Counted from the stretch's first letter, positions 11,706 through 23,010 are shown. The stretch: 64,000 nucleotides of DNA from Perognathus longimembris pacificus (GCF_023159225.1 NC_063176.1:10056963-10120962); one strand, 5' to 3'. Notes: generated by a model not told the origin, from the sequence alone. A program made the numbers and translations.

Positions 11706-11707
<2 letters not shown>

Positions 11708-11963
11708 TTCTCCTTAGAGAATATTAAGCAACAGCATTCTTTTATTTGTCCAAATATTTTCAAGCGCAAATTCTCTTTAGAGTCATTATTAACATTCTCT
11801 ATTAACAGTCACTGTATCTCTGGATTGTTGTTTTGTTAGTTATTCATATATTATAGAGTACAATAGAATACAATGTGCAGCTTTACTCAAAAATGGATAA
11901 ATATTTATTTTTTCAGATGATTTAAATTTAGGATAAGAAGGAAGGGAAAAGGAAGGAAGATTT
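11706..11963. other. No recognisable feature
   Basis: AT-rich interval between the AC repeat and the next SINE. Confidence 0.4.
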
Positions 11964-11978
11964 AAAAAATAGGGATAA

Positions 11979-12188
11979 TTGGGGCTGGGAATATGGCCTA
12001 GGGGCAAGAGCGCTTGCCTCCTACACATGAAGCTCTCGGTTTGATTCCCCAGCACCACATATATGGAAAACGGCCAGAAGGGGCGCTGTGGCTCAGGTGG
12101 CAGAGTGCTAGCCTTGAGCGGGAAGAAGCCAGGGACAGTGCTCAGGCCCTGAGTCCAAGGCCCAGGACTGGCCAAAAAAAAAAAAAAA
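11979..12188 (+). mobile_element. IDL-Geo SINE, plus strand, perfect target-site duplication
   Basis: The ID-like head begins GGGGCTGGGAATATGG at 11981 and contains the GGTTTGATTCCCC B-box region; the Geo module follows from GGGGCGCTGTGGCTCAGGTG and ends CAGGACTGGCC at 12173, then a pure A tail. A perfect 15-bp direct repeat, AAAAAATAGGGATAA, lies at 11964-11978 and 12189-12203. Tail and duplication are intact, so this is among the youngest insertions in the window. Frames within it are not genes. Confidence 0.93.
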
Positions 12189-12295
12189 AAAAAATAGGGA
12201 TAAAAAAGATGCTGATTTTCAATGGATTCGAAGAACTGAAAGAAGAGTTAATATTTTACTTAGCATGTTTGTGTGCATGTGTGCACTTATTTCTC

Positions 12296-12328
12296 TCTCT
12301 CTGTGTGTGTGTGTGTGTGTAATGTGTG
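12296..12328. repeat. (CT)n(GT)n dinucleotide repeat
   Basis: A short CT run is followed by about ten GT units ending at 12320. Confidence 0.85.
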
Positions 12329-12899
12329 TTTGTAGCTATTAATGAGAGGGAGAGAAGGATGCAGGGAGCTAGAAAGATGGCTGAAGTATTAAGGAGAATG
12401 TTATACCATCTCAGATATTAGAACCAAAGTAGATAGCTTGATGTTAGCATCTTTCGAATACTTAACAATAAGTGTGAGACTTAGGTGAGGTACCTCAGTG
12501 CATATACCCATTAGTTATCCATGGGCATAAATGCAAGCAAATTTTATTTAGTTTATACACCAATAGTTTTGTGTTTGAAAAGATATTGATTTATTGGGAT
12601 ACTTTCTCATAGAACAATTTTTATATAATTCCTTAATGTAAGAGTCCTTGCTGAACTGTTCTTTTTAAATGACCTTGAACTACAAGGAATACAAAAGGAT
12701 CCTTGTAGTAAGTATACAGACAGTGATCATCAAGTTAATACTTAATGCAATGGCCTGGATTCTTAAGAGTGTTCTTATGTTCCTTTTTTAAAAGATCAAC
12801 TCTATCCCTGAATTATTACTTTAGGCTTATTAATATTTCCATTTGCCAAGTTTGTTTTTATTTCCCTTCAGTTTTAATTCTTTAAGTTTATTTTTATGG
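12329..12899. other. No recognisable feature
   Basis: AT-rich sequence; no named repeat or coding signal. Confidence 0.45.
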
Positions 12900-13050
12900 T
12901 AATACATGTTGTTCTGGTTCTGGGGACTGATTTGAGAGGCCTCTGACTATTTAGCATTTTTTGCTGAAATCTAGTTCTCTACCACTTGTACCATACCTCT
13001 GCTTCTTGAGTGCTCTTATTCATAACAGGTTGTTGAGATTATTTCATTTT
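12900..13050 (-). mobile_element. Degenerate Geo/B1-type SINE, minus strand
   Basis: GGTTCTGGGGACTGATTTGA, TTGCTGAAATCTAGTTCTCTACCACTTG-type and GCTTCTTGAGTGCTC-type segments occur in the order of an antisense Geo-containing SINE. Strongly diverged; boundaries are uncertain. Confidence 0.45.
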
Positions 13051-13285
13051 TCTGCATCTACTTTTACTTGATCAGCAACTATTACTTTTCTGGCATAAAA
13101 ATGTGATTATGTTGCTCTGTGTTTGTGTGCAATAGTAGCATTAACTGTGAGGTAAACTGAACTCTTTTGTCGTGTGTGTTTTTAGACTTTTACTACTTTA
13201 TGTTTTCATAGTTGTTTTCATCTCCCCTAAAACCTTCTTTCTCTTCTGGCCTACTGGCAAGTTTGTATCCTACATAAAAAAATTA

Positions 13286-13505
13286 AGCCTTTTGCCCATG
13301 GGTTCACACCTGTAATTCTAGCTACTCAGGAGGCTAAAATCTGATTATCATGGGTTAAAGGCAGCCTGGGTGGAAGAACAGTGGTGAGGCTCTTATCTCC
13401 AATCAACCACCAGAAAACTGGAAGTGACCCTGTGGCTCAAAGTGGTAGAACCCTATTCTCAGGCAAATGGTCCTCATATTTCTCACAAACAAAATAAAAG
13501 TAATA
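13286..13505 (+). mobile_element. B1-type head plus Geo module composite SINE, plus strand
   Basis: The left part shows GGTTCACACCTGTAATTC and CTACTCAGGAGGCT, the classic start of a 7SL/B1-like unit, and CAGCCTGGGTGG. It continues with CTCTTATCTCCAATCAACCACCAG, the linker shared by this family, and then a Geo-like part with CTGTGGCTCAAAGTGGTAGA, ending in an A-rich tail. The composite order is B1-like, linker, Geo-like. Confidence 0.75.
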
Positions 13506-13915
13506 TTAACAATTTCAGCAACCTAATGAACATGAGGGAACTAGAAAACAGAAAGACTTCAAGTATTTAATGAGGATTATGAAATGTGAAACACCAAGTT
13601 AAGTGGTTCTTAATAATAATTTTGACTAACAGTATGGTTGCAATTGACATTTTATTATGCTATAAATCTTACAAGCTCTTTCTTACATAAATACTAAAGT
13701 ATGCCTTTAAATGACTTGATGAAAGGGCTTTTATTTAAACTATTTTCAAGAGAGATGCTTATAGGTTTGCAGTTACACAAAGCAGTTACTCTCATTAATC
13801 AGAAAAACTAAACTGAATGCAATCAAACTAAAGACAATGGTTTTTATAGTGGCAGCAGATCCTCCTGACACTCCATTTTCCTATTCAGTTACAAAGATAT
13901 AGATCCATGTTGCCA
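13506..13915. other. No recognisable feature
   Basis: AT-rich unique-looking sequence. Confidence 0.4.
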
Positions 13916-13918
13916 AAT

Positions 13919-14135
13919 TTTTTTTTTTTTTTTTTTTTTTTTTGCCAGTCCTGGGCCTTGGACTCAGGGCCTGAGCACTGTCCCTGGCTTCTTCCCGCTC
14001 AAGGCTAGCACTCTGCCACTTGAGCCACAGCGCCGCTTCTGGCCGTTTTCTGTATATGTGGTGCTGAGGAATCGAACCTAGGGCCTCGTGTATCCGAGGC
14101 AGGCACTCTTGCCACTAGGCTATATCCCCAGCCCC
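13919..14135 (-). mobile_element. IDL-Geo SINE, minus strand
   Basis: A long T run (tail in antisense, about 13918-13943) leads into the Geo module (13944-14040) and the ID-like head, which ends CCCCAGCCCC at 14135. The body closely matches the other copies. The flanks share CCAAATT, but overlap with the T run makes this weak evidence of a target-site duplication. Confidence 0.92.
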
Positions 14136-14249
14136 AAATTATTTTAAAATATATGTACATAATATTTGTGAGTGAATTTGTGAGAGATGAGGTGGTGGTA
14201 CTGAGAGACATAGTTTGGCATTGTACCCTTTGTCTTGTATATAAGCTTA

Positions 14250-14570
14250 TCTGATCGTTGGAAGGAAAACGGAATCACATAAACAGCAGGACAAATGGTG
14301 AACTGATGCAGTAATGATACTGCCTAGATAATATGCTGGGAATGAACTTTACTAATTGAGGGGGAAGGGAATGGAGAAGGGTAAATGAGAGAGAATGAGG
14401 GAGGGGTTACTAGTGTTCCAAAGGACATGTACTCATTACCTTACTCATGTAACTGTAACCCCCATTCATTACCTTTACAATCATCATCATCATAATCGTT
14501 AGGAGGAGGAGGAGATAAAGGAGGAGGAGGGGGGAAGGAGGAGGAAAAGGAGAAAAATGTGAGTTATTTG
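14250..14570 (+). mobile_element. L1 3'-UTR end, sense, with purine-rich tail
   Basis: GGTGAACTGATGCAGTAATG and ATAATATGCTGGGAAT match the copy at 3785-4022 in the same order. A G-rich purine stretch (14355-14410), GGACATGTACTCATTACCTT and CATGTAACTGTAACCCCC then follow, as in the L1 3' ends elsewhere here. The tail region is a CAT repeat followed by GGA-rich DNA (14500-14560). Confidence 0.72.
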
Positions 14571-15531
14571 GAGGATCTACCAAAACTCCATCTCAAGTGG
14601 ACAAGAACTCTAAGGTAGAATATTAGGGAATGGTTACTTTTGTGGTTTCTGTGTGAAAATGCGGTCAGTGAGTATCATCTTTAGTTGAAACATCTTTTGT
14701 TTGGAAATGAAGCACCATTTGGGAGTACATTGCCATGTGGTTCTCATATAAGTGATGACTCAACAGGTTCTGTTTTACACGTATTAAAACCTATAAGGAA
14801 CTTTCCCCAGAACGGCCACCTTCAGTAACTTGCCAACATCGCTTTAAAAAAAAAAGTGAAAGAGGATAGGCAACTCCATAACATTCCCTAAGCATTTCAC
14901 ACTCCATTGAATTGGTCCTTTGGCTACTTAGGTGTGAACCTATGAAAAATATGTACAATTCTAGACAGCAGGATTATGAGCATTCTATTAAAAGGACACT
15001 TTCACAGATTTTGCCATGGACAAAAAGAGGGTACCATGTTAGCCAGCATGCTCTTGGCTTTGCTGTAACCAAATCTATATATTATATAATTTAATATGTA
15101 TATCATATTATCACTCTAAGAGATAAAATGTTTTCCTAAAATTTGATAAAGTAATATAATAAGCCAAAAGCAAGGTACTGGGGTTTACCTACTCTACCCA
15201 GTGAAGTACATTGTGATAATCAATGAAATAACCTGAACTGCTGGAAAGATCAGTCTATAAATTTATGAAATATTAGGTGCATTAAAAAGTCTCAATCATA
15301 ATGTTAGTTCTGACTTTTCTCTTGTCAAATACACATGCAGCATTCCCTTCCTCAAAGAATCATTTAAAGCACACTTTGTGCAATAATTCTTTTGGCAGTA
15401 TCTCAAATATTAAAAATTTATGTTTTTCTTCCTGAATTGTTTTCTGATCTGCATATAACAGCAATGATTCAAACATTCTGCTATATTTCTTTTAATTATT
15501 ACATCATGAAACATTGTAGTAAATAGGAAAG
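14571..15531. other. No recognisable feature
   Basis: About 1 kb of AT-rich sequence with no repeat I can name. The frame at 14912-15094 shows no motif. Confidence 0.45.
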
Positions 15532-16093
15532 TGTGGAAACACGGGTAACTGCAACTAAGACAGGACACGGGGGACGTGGTTCTGTAAGAAGAAGACACGT
15601 GCTTTATTTTTGGGATGTGAGGGTTATATAGGGTTAGAGATTGATTCATAAATCCTAGAGTAAAGCAGAACGATTTGCCACTCCATTCATACCATGGATA
15701 TCATCGCAACAAAAGATCAGATTAGCAAAGGTAAAATTCTAATTAGCTTCCGCAAAGCTCATTTGTCTTGACAATAGAATTCCCTAATACTGGGAAAGTC
15801 CTTCTCCAGAGTAGTAGGGCAAACAACACAACCAGTAAAAGCCCTTCTCCGGAGATGTTGGGCAAACCAGTAAAAGCCCTTCTCCAGAGTAGTTGTGCAG
15901 ACAATACAACCCAGGGACTTTCTATTCACGGAAGGAGAATCTCATGACAAAGTGGCTTCCTTTGGCCAACAAGCACAGGACATTCCTTAGTGGGAGTTTT
16001 CCCCCACTGGCCCTCTGGTGTTCCAGGAAAGGGCGTCAGAATTCCGTGCTGAGACTAGTTTCCCCCACTGGTCAGAGGAATGTCGTCCTTCCA
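15532..16093 (-). mobile_element. Solo retroviral LTR, minus strand
   Basis: A 562-bp unit starts TGTGG and ends TTCCA, the TG...CA termini of an LTR. Read on the minus strand it has a TATA-like CTATATAACC (15622-15631), an AATAAA polyadenylation signal (15603-15608) about 15 bases downstream, and a short R-U5. Three copies of a segment of about 20 bases (AAAAGCCCTTCTCCAGAGTA type) sit in U3 at 15795-15813, 15837-15855 and 15872-15891, like enhancer repeats. The flanks TAGGAAAG (15524-15531) and TAGGGAAG (16094-16101) look like a target-site duplication with one change. No gag, pol or env sequence adjoins it, so it is a solo LTR. I cannot name the family. Confidence 0.8.
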
Positions 16094-16101
16094 TAGGGAA
16101 G

Positions 16102-18690
16102 ATATAATATTCTCCAAATCACATTGTTTCTCCTATGTATAAATTTCTTTGATCTGTTAATTTTTAATTTACCCTTTTATTTACCCTTTTCTACACTAAT
16201 GACTGCTGATTTTTCTTAGATCAACTTCGCTTCTGTACTATTAAATCTAGTACTATAGATAAGGAAAGACAACATAGGGACATAATTAGAGGGATTAAAA
16301 AGATAAATGTTAGATCAAGAGGACAGGGCCAAAGTGGCAAGAGATATAATGGAGAAAAAAAAGTTGAGATAGAGCTAAATACTTTTCTTCTAGAAGAAAT
16401 AAAAATCAGTTTTCCTATTAGTAACATCCCATCTTCCTCATAGTCACTTTAATATGGATTTTGGTTATTTGTATGAAGTTAGAACTCAGATCTTGTATTT
16501 TACCATTACTATTTTCCACATACTTCTGTTACTCTTCCAAAGTAGAATGCTGCCTCCCCCATCCCTCCTTACATCATATCGACATAGTATAATTTCTGAG
16601 TGTTACCTCTGACTGTTGGAATGTATTTTTTTCTCATATATTGGCTGTATGTCTCCTTTAAATAATTTTTTAAAAAGCTCCATGTGGATAAGATTTGTGC
16701 TTGTATTTGTTCTCTGTTCTTTGTATATCTCCTGCAAGTACAGCAAAGACACAAAGAGAGTTCTTTCTCTGCATAGAAAATTATCATTCAGTCAGCAAGT
16801 GGAATAACTAGAAAATGACTGCAGAGTTAAATGTGCCCTGTGGACCACATGTAATCTACCAGTGCAGGGATGAGAGAAACTGAGATGACTAAAAACATTT
16901 GAGGAAGACTTCATAGGGAATGTGGGCTTTAAAGTTGCCTCTGAAGAGCAGGCAGAGAGAAGAAAGGACTTTCAGGTGGGTGGAAATAGCATGGGCTGGA
17001 CCAAGGGGAAGAATTTGCCTTACATGTTGCTGAGTATTTTATTTCATATCACTTGTTTCTGGTTACTTAATGCAAGAGCACCATTTTCAATTACCCTCCT
17101 GAATTTATTTATAGATTAACATGAAGCCAGACTTTTAACACCATGGCTTCCTCAAGGAACTGGACTTGAAGGCATCACTTGACTTTATGTCACCATGTAG
17201 CACTCAATGAGTCTGTGTTCAGTGAAGTGCTGTCTTTCTGACACACAGATGAGGCAGCTATAATGTGATCTGCATTGTCACACTGTGGACTCCTTAGGCT
17301 GTGCCTTTCATAGCAAGGACTTTTCGGGTGAGGCTGGATATCATTTGGGAAACCTCAGGCACATTTTCATAGCCATCTACATAGCCAGGCACAGGTGATT
17401 TCTGCTATTTCTAGAGGCCATTGTTGTCCTCTTTCACATCTCAATTTGTCAGTGCCTTCCTCTGATGAAAGCCACTGCCTGAGCATCATTTCATTCCATT
17501 GGGTATTTGGATAGCAACGAGGAAGCAGCTATGTATTACATTTTAACATGGAGGAAGAGGAAGTGAAACCATTTTTCCTATTGAGTATTGCTGTCCTTTT
17601 CTATGTGATTCTGGGCGGGGGAGGGAGGTGTTGTGAGCATGTTCACTTTTTTCCTTGGCTTTCCCTCTTTTCTTCTCTTGTCATACTGACTAGAACCTGT
17701 GCCCTCTGCCTTCACAATTTTGAGAAACAGAACAAGGTGTTTGGGCATGCCTGATGTGAAGATTAATTGAACGACAGAGCCAGAAACTACTAGTAGAAGA
17801 TATAAAGAAAGACTACAGGTTATAAAAGAAGATGGGTGTGAACATTATTAACATAAAAGTGCTCAGACTTGATAATGACAAGAAGGCTTTGGTTTACTAA
17901 AAACCAAGAAAACGTTGATTGTGTATGTCATTACTATTTTCAGTAAGGCCATATCTATAACTAGATACCACATCTGACATTAAAATTTCAGGGCAGTAAG
18001 TATATTCAGAATATCTAATTCTATGTTGAAGTTAATAAGAATTTTTTTTTTAGTTATTAATGACTCAAAATACTTAATAAAGTTTAAAAAGTGATAAAAA
18101 TCCTATAAAGGTCCACAGAATGTAACAGTTTACCAAATATTAGGTTAGGATTATAATTACAAATTTGCTTCCAGGTGCACTTAAGCTTCTATGTGTTCAG
18201 GTATGGGTATTTTATGACATAGTTCTATAATCTCAATTTAAAAATTCTAAATGGAGAAGTCATATATATTAATGTTACTTTATATTATATAGATTGCATT
18301 GAGTATGAATAGATAAGATTTTCATGACTGAATATTTTTATTTTAAAACAGAACATTGTAGAAAAGTAATTTCACATTTTTTACATTTTAATTAACTGAA
18401 AAATTATATAACTGGAAAAACTAAATTGGTATAATAAGCTTATGAATTCGAAAGATGTCACTATAATATCCAAAATGTAACAAATTTGGGGTGACTGCCT
18501 GAAGACATTATAGAATAACTAGTTAATTATAAAGTTAAAGATTCAAACATGAATGATCCATGCTTATTTTGAAATGTTACATCAACATATCTCAAAATGG
18601 TTGTCTCTAATAAGGCATAAAATAATCAAAGGCTAGAAAGGTGTGTATATTCAGAGGGTAACACATATTTTTCTTATTCTAAGAATGACT
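16102..18690. other. No recognisable feature
   Basis: About 2.6 kb without any repeat or coding signal I can support. Frames of 60-72 codons at 16221-16427, 16569-16807, 16922-17119 and 17548-17754 have no recognisable domains. One of the longest apparently single-copy parts of the window. Confidence 0.5.
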
Positions 18691-18693
18691 CAC

Positions 18694-18945
18694 AGAGCCA
18701 GGTGTTGGTGGCTCACACCTGTAATCCTTCCTAGCTATTCATGAGGCTGAGATCTAAGGATTGCAGTTCAAAGTAAACTCAGCCAGAGTAGTGCCGGTGA
18801 GAAAATCACATCCATTTAAACACTCAAATAACAGATTGGTACTGTTGTTCAAAGTGGAGTGCTAGCCTTGAGCAAAAGTGCTCAATTACAGTGCCCTGGC
18901 CCTGAGTTCAAGTCCCATGACTAACAACAATAACAAAAAATGACA
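18694..18945 (+). mobile_element. B1-type head plus Geo module composite SINE, plus strand
   Basis: GGTGGCTCACACCTGTAATC, then a GAGGCTGAGATCTAAGGATTGCAGTTCAAAG-type segment, is a B1-like head. The linker follows, then a Geo-like part with GGAGTGCTAGCCTTGAGCAA, GCCCTGGCCCTGAGTTCAAG and CCCATGACTAACAA, and an A-rich tail. This is the clearest example in the window of the Geo module attached to a 7SL-type head. Confidence 0.82.
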
Positions 18946-19811
18946 CACAGGGTAAACTGTTCACTTACTCAATCCTTTATTCATCTACAATTAAATTTTA
19001 GTTTTAATCATTTGTTCAGCTGATTAACTCCATTACTTACTCTGTTAGGAATATCCTAATAGTTTTAGTTTGGCTATAAATTTCCCAGGGTTTACCTTAT
19101 AAAGGAGATGGTATAGAAGAAAATATATGGTAATAAAAAGGTGAGAGCACTTACTACTATGGGTTTATCTAAACTGTGGAAGGCACATTGTCCTTATGAG
19201 ACTTCAAGTTCACTTTTATTTGTCCATATTTTGATAATTTCCTAAGAAGCCTATGTATAATTTTACCCACCTAGTCTGTTGTTTTCTGACACTATAAAAT
19301 ATACCTATTTAACTAATGAAATTTAGAAATGCACAGCTTTATCTACTAAGAAAAAGTTAAACTTTAAGCAATTACTGGGTGTAAAATTTAAAGAGCTGGG
19401 TAGGTGTGATGCTTGGCTAGTGTCTGTTTCACAGAAGAAAAGATAAAAGAAAGAAAAGCCTTCCATTTCCTGAGTGGTGTTACAATGTGCCCATTGTCCT
19501 AAACATTTTCTGTACACTTTTGTTTTTAGATTTAAAAAAATTATATTCATTGCTTGTTTTCCTTGAATATAACATTCATCATATAATCAATATATTAATA
19601 AAGGGAAAAACTTTCTGAAATTATTAAAAGGCCAGGTATTTCTATTTCTGAATTGCATATAATTCATATATTGTTCTTCATATATAGAGGCATATTTTGT
19701 GCAAATATTTGTATATGAATTTTTTATCTAAGATCAGATATCATCGTTTATTTTGTCAACAAATGTGACATACAGGCAATATAGTAAAAAGCCATATATC
19801 ATAATTAGTGG
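18946..19811. other. No recognisable feature
   Basis: AT-rich sequence; frames are short and motif-free. Confidence 0.45.
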
Positions 19812-19815
19812 AAAC

Positions 19816-21134
19816 TGTAATACGGAGGTCAGATCTGGCCAAGGAAAGAGGGCAGAAGCTGACTCCATCTCCACTATCTCCCCAGCCCCCTCTGCTCAAA
19901 GGCCCTGGAAGATTCCCTCTCTCTGTAAACAATAGTGCCCTCTGCCCCCTGAATCAGCATGCCAATTCTTGATGGGCACCTGGATTTCTACAGGAAGGGA
20001 AGCCCCAATCCCAGGTAATGGGAGTTCCTGAATCCCAAGAGATGGGGACGGGCATATGGCCTACAGGTTACTGAACCTGTCTGTCAAGTGCTTGGAACTG
20101 GCAGCTCCCTGTGACCCAGCCCTGTGGCCTGGCCCTATTTAGGGGTAGGCCAGCTCAGGGGCCATTATGCCATGCCACATGTACAAGTTTTGTGTCTGTC
20201 ATCCCCATGGCGTCCTGAAGTAGAGTGGGGGTTCGCTACAATGAAATGGGGTTCCCCCCCAAGGGAGGGGATTCCTGGTTCCTCCTAGAGTCCACCACAC
20301 AGTCTCCAGCTACAAGATGACAAAAAGACAGATTTATTGGGGAAGTAAAAAGTGAACAAAAAATGAAACAACCAGCCTTGGTCACAGCCCAGACTCGGGA
20401 GCTGAAACTGCTTACCATGAGGGCAGGATCAGGGCCCAGACTTGAGAGCTGAAACCGTGTGTACGTGTGCAGCCCAGACTTGGGAGCTGGAACCATGTGT
20501 CCGTGTGGCCTTCCAGCCTGGTTATAAGGCAAACATCACAGACAAAACTTGCCACAGGCAGGTGACCAATGAGGATACAGCACTCACAGAGCATGCTAGG
20601 CCGCACGCAGGTGGCCAATAGAGTTACAGTCTGTCTCATAGTATCTATTTGAACCAACCTATCATTCTAGTTAGAATTGGCACATGGATTTGGCAGGGCT
20701 CACAAGATGCAGGTGGATACGCCTACTCATAGGAGGGCACAGGTTCCCTTGAAGCTCTCAGGCCTCAGGTGGTAAAGGGGAGCTTCCTTGGATAGGGTGG
20801 GGGAGAGCTTAATGGAGATAGAGTTGGCTTCTGCTCTTATCTGAGCTGGAGTCAACCTGAAGTCCCTCCACAGTTAATGATGGCACTGGCCAGATCTGAC
20901 CTCCCTATTACATGTCCCAGTTCAGCTCTCCATTGGAGCTGAATTGATTTGTTGGAATCCTCCAGAAATAAGTCACTGGGCCACTGTCTTGTTCTGTGTC
21001 ATATGTTTTTTCTGAAACCTGGGACCAGTCCATCTGGAATTTCCCCAATAAATTCATCTTTTTACTTGAGACTGTCTCTGAGTGGTGGACTCTTGGTGGG
21101 ATGGGGGATTCCCCTCCCCTTGGACGCCATTATA
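19816..21134 (+). mobile_element. ERV1-like solo LTR, plus strand, split by a nested LTR
   Basis: The outer LTR starts TGTAATACGGAGGTCAGATC at 19816 and ends GGACGCCATTATA at 21134. Without the insertion (20197-20912 plus one 4-bp duplication) it is about 599 bp. Its 3' part has AATAAA at 21047-21052, followed by a U5-like GTGGTGGACTCTTGGTGGG. GAAAC occurs immediately outside both ends (19811-19815 and 21135-21139), consistent with a 4-5-bp target-site duplication as in class I (gammaretrovirus-like) elements. No internal retroviral genes are present. Family assignment to ERV1 is an inference. Confidence 0.82.
20197..20912 (-). mobile_element. ERV1-like solo LTR, minus strand, nested in a related LTR
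   Basis: On the minus strand this 716-bp LTR starts TGTAATAGGGAGGTCAGATC, nearly the same as the start of the host LTR, and ends GGATGACA. TATA-like TTATAA is at 20522-20527 and the AATAAA signal at 20333-20338. U5 contains GTGTGGTGGACTCTAGGAGG, related to the host U5. The 4-bp repeat TGTC borders it at 20193-20196 and 20913-20916. Three copies of a GCCCAGACTTGGGAGCTGAAAC-like segment lie at 20386-20408, 20432-20456 and 20471-20494. Minus-strand open frames at 20236-20532 and 20412-20657 lie wholly inside the LTR and are not genes. Confidence 0.85.
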
Positions 21135-21245
21135 GAAACTTTATTCAATTCAACAATAACACAAAACAGAATCTGCACATTTTTTATCCTATGTAGTGCT
21201 CAAAATAACTCCATTAATTGTAAATTCTTGTCATCATATTATAAA

Positions 21246-21268
21246 GTGTGTGTGTGTGTGTGTGTGTT
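21246..21268. repeat. (TG)n microsatellite
   Basis: About eleven TG units in otherwise AT-rich DNA. Confidence 0.9.
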
Positions 21269-21424
21269 TGATGTGGTAGTGACAAAATTTCTTACCTGAG
21301 AGGACTGCAGAGTATCCTACTGTTCATTAAAATATATTTGGGTTCCACTACCTTAGCTCCTTCAGTCCAAACTGCTTCTCTGCCACGTGGGCTTTCCAGT
21401 TCTCTTTCCATCAGCCACATTGAC

Positions 21425-21535
21425 ATTCTGGGAACTGATTGTACAAGAAATGAACCCACTGCCTTATGTATGAAACTGTAACCCCTCTGTACAACACTTA
21501 GACAGTAAATAAGTAATTATTAAAAAAATAAAAGA
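21425..21535 (+). mobile_element. L1 3'-UTR end, sense, short
   Basis: ACAAGAAATGAACCCACTGC, CTTATGTATGAAACTGTAAC and CCCTCTGTACAACACTTAGA match the terminal 100 bases of the other L1 3' ends. An A-rich tail closes it at about 21535. Confidence 0.75.
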
Positions 21536-21639
21536 AGATATTCTAAACTGTGAAAAAAAATGCTGATGATCCCCCTAATACTGCTGTTGTGCTTAATGAA
21601 CTGTCCTTCATCTCTGATCTGTGAGTCAATTTATTTTTT

Positions 21640-21885
21640 TTTCTGATACTGCTATGTGCAGTGCTCTATTGCTTGAACTACATCACTGGACCTTTGCTCT
21701 TTAATTTCATTTCTTTTACTCCCCCCCCATCCCAACCTCCCTGCCCCTTACTCCCCACCCCTACCGTCCTGGTGAGGGTCTCTCAGGAATTTTGCCCATG
21801 CTGGCCTCAAACCATGATTCTTTTGCCTCTGGCTCTTGAATATTTGTTATGATCGATGTACACCAGTACACCTGGCATTATTCTC
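21640..21885 (-). mobile_element. B1 plus ID-like composite SINE (B1-dID type), minus strand
   Basis: On the plus strand an antisense ID-like part (GTGCTCTATTGCTTGAACTA) is followed by an antisense B1-like part (CCATGCTGGCCTCAAACCAT and GTACACCAGTACACCTGGC). A C-rich stretch (21720-21768) separates them. Order in sense is B1 then ID, as in B1-dID elements of some rodents. Diverged. Confidence 0.6.
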
Positions 21886-23010
21886 ACATTCAATTTTAAC
21901 ATTTTAGCAGGTCTACAGAAACTCCCTTGGATATTTGTTTGAAAAGAATGACATCACAAATTTTAGAGTATAATAAGGATTCCTGTCTTTTTATTCTCAT
22001 TTTAATGAAATGAACAAGCAAATTGTTTAGTATTTTAGAGATGAAAAAATCTGAAATAACCAAGATACCCTTATTTTGTGTTATATATTATCTCCTTGCA
22101 CAAAACGTATCATGGGAAGACAGATCATGAGATTCAAAGTCAAGTAATGTGAGAGTGAATTATATTAATGCCACCATCTTGTTAGTTGTGGTCTTTTTTA
22201 AATTGTCATATGAATATATAAAAACAAAAGATGACCCCCCACTCAGGGACATGATCTCCTGTAGCATTTACAATGTTGATATAAGCTTATCTTTGTGGTT
22301 CCATTGTATGAAAAACAATAGGCTAAGGATTTCTGAAATAGGCATACACTCCTGTGGGCATTGTTTTGAATGGGCATTTGAACAATAGTAGATGTGAAGT
22401 AGCTACCTCACTTCTTAGGCAAAACTATCCTGGAGACAAGGCCTAAATTATTGAGCTAAAATCTCAAATGATCAAGGGACTTCAGTTCTATTCAACAGAT
22501 AACCTTTCTGAACTCATGTGTGAGGCATTTTGCTTTTCCCTTGCTTCTGTGGCTGCTGGATGGGGCTGGCTTGAGCAGAAGACACACCATATTCATGCAT
22601 CTTCACAGTCTCTTAGCACTGCTTCTCACATTAATTTTCAGCCTAGTTTTATTTTTCCCCAGATGAGAAGAGAGAAATAAGTTTTCCTTAATAATGTGTA
22701 ATCATTGAACGTTTCTCCTATTCAGCAATGGATATAGATTTCTTTGCATTTTAGAGATTCCATTGTAATTCTCTCTTTGCAGAGGTTCATATGAGGCATA
22801 CAGAAAGAATAATAAAATTAAGTTACCCAGTCATTTGGTTAATGTAATTCTAGCTGCCACAAGCAAATATTCCATGTATCATGCTTTTAAATATGTAACT
22901 ATTCACTAAACATAAGTATTTATACTCATTGAATTTCTATTTATTTAAACATATTATGGAATAATCCATTACTTACTGGTTATATGTAATTTTTGTTCTT
23001 ACATCTTTTA
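21886..23010. other. No recognisable feature
   Basis: About 1.1 kb of AT-rich sequence with motif-free short frames at 22149-22388 and 22468-22680. Confidence 0.45.

Noticed and set aside
20236..20657. Two overlapping minus-strand frames of 81 and 98 codons
   Set aside because: Both lie inside the nested LTR, across its tandem repeats and polyadenylation signal; an LTR does not normally code here.
19816..20912. A DNA transposon, suggested by terminal inverted repeats 19816-19841 and 20887-20912
   Set aside because: The repeats are the starts of two LTRs in opposite orientation; AATAAA signals, U5-like ends and separate flanking duplications for each fit nested LTRs better.
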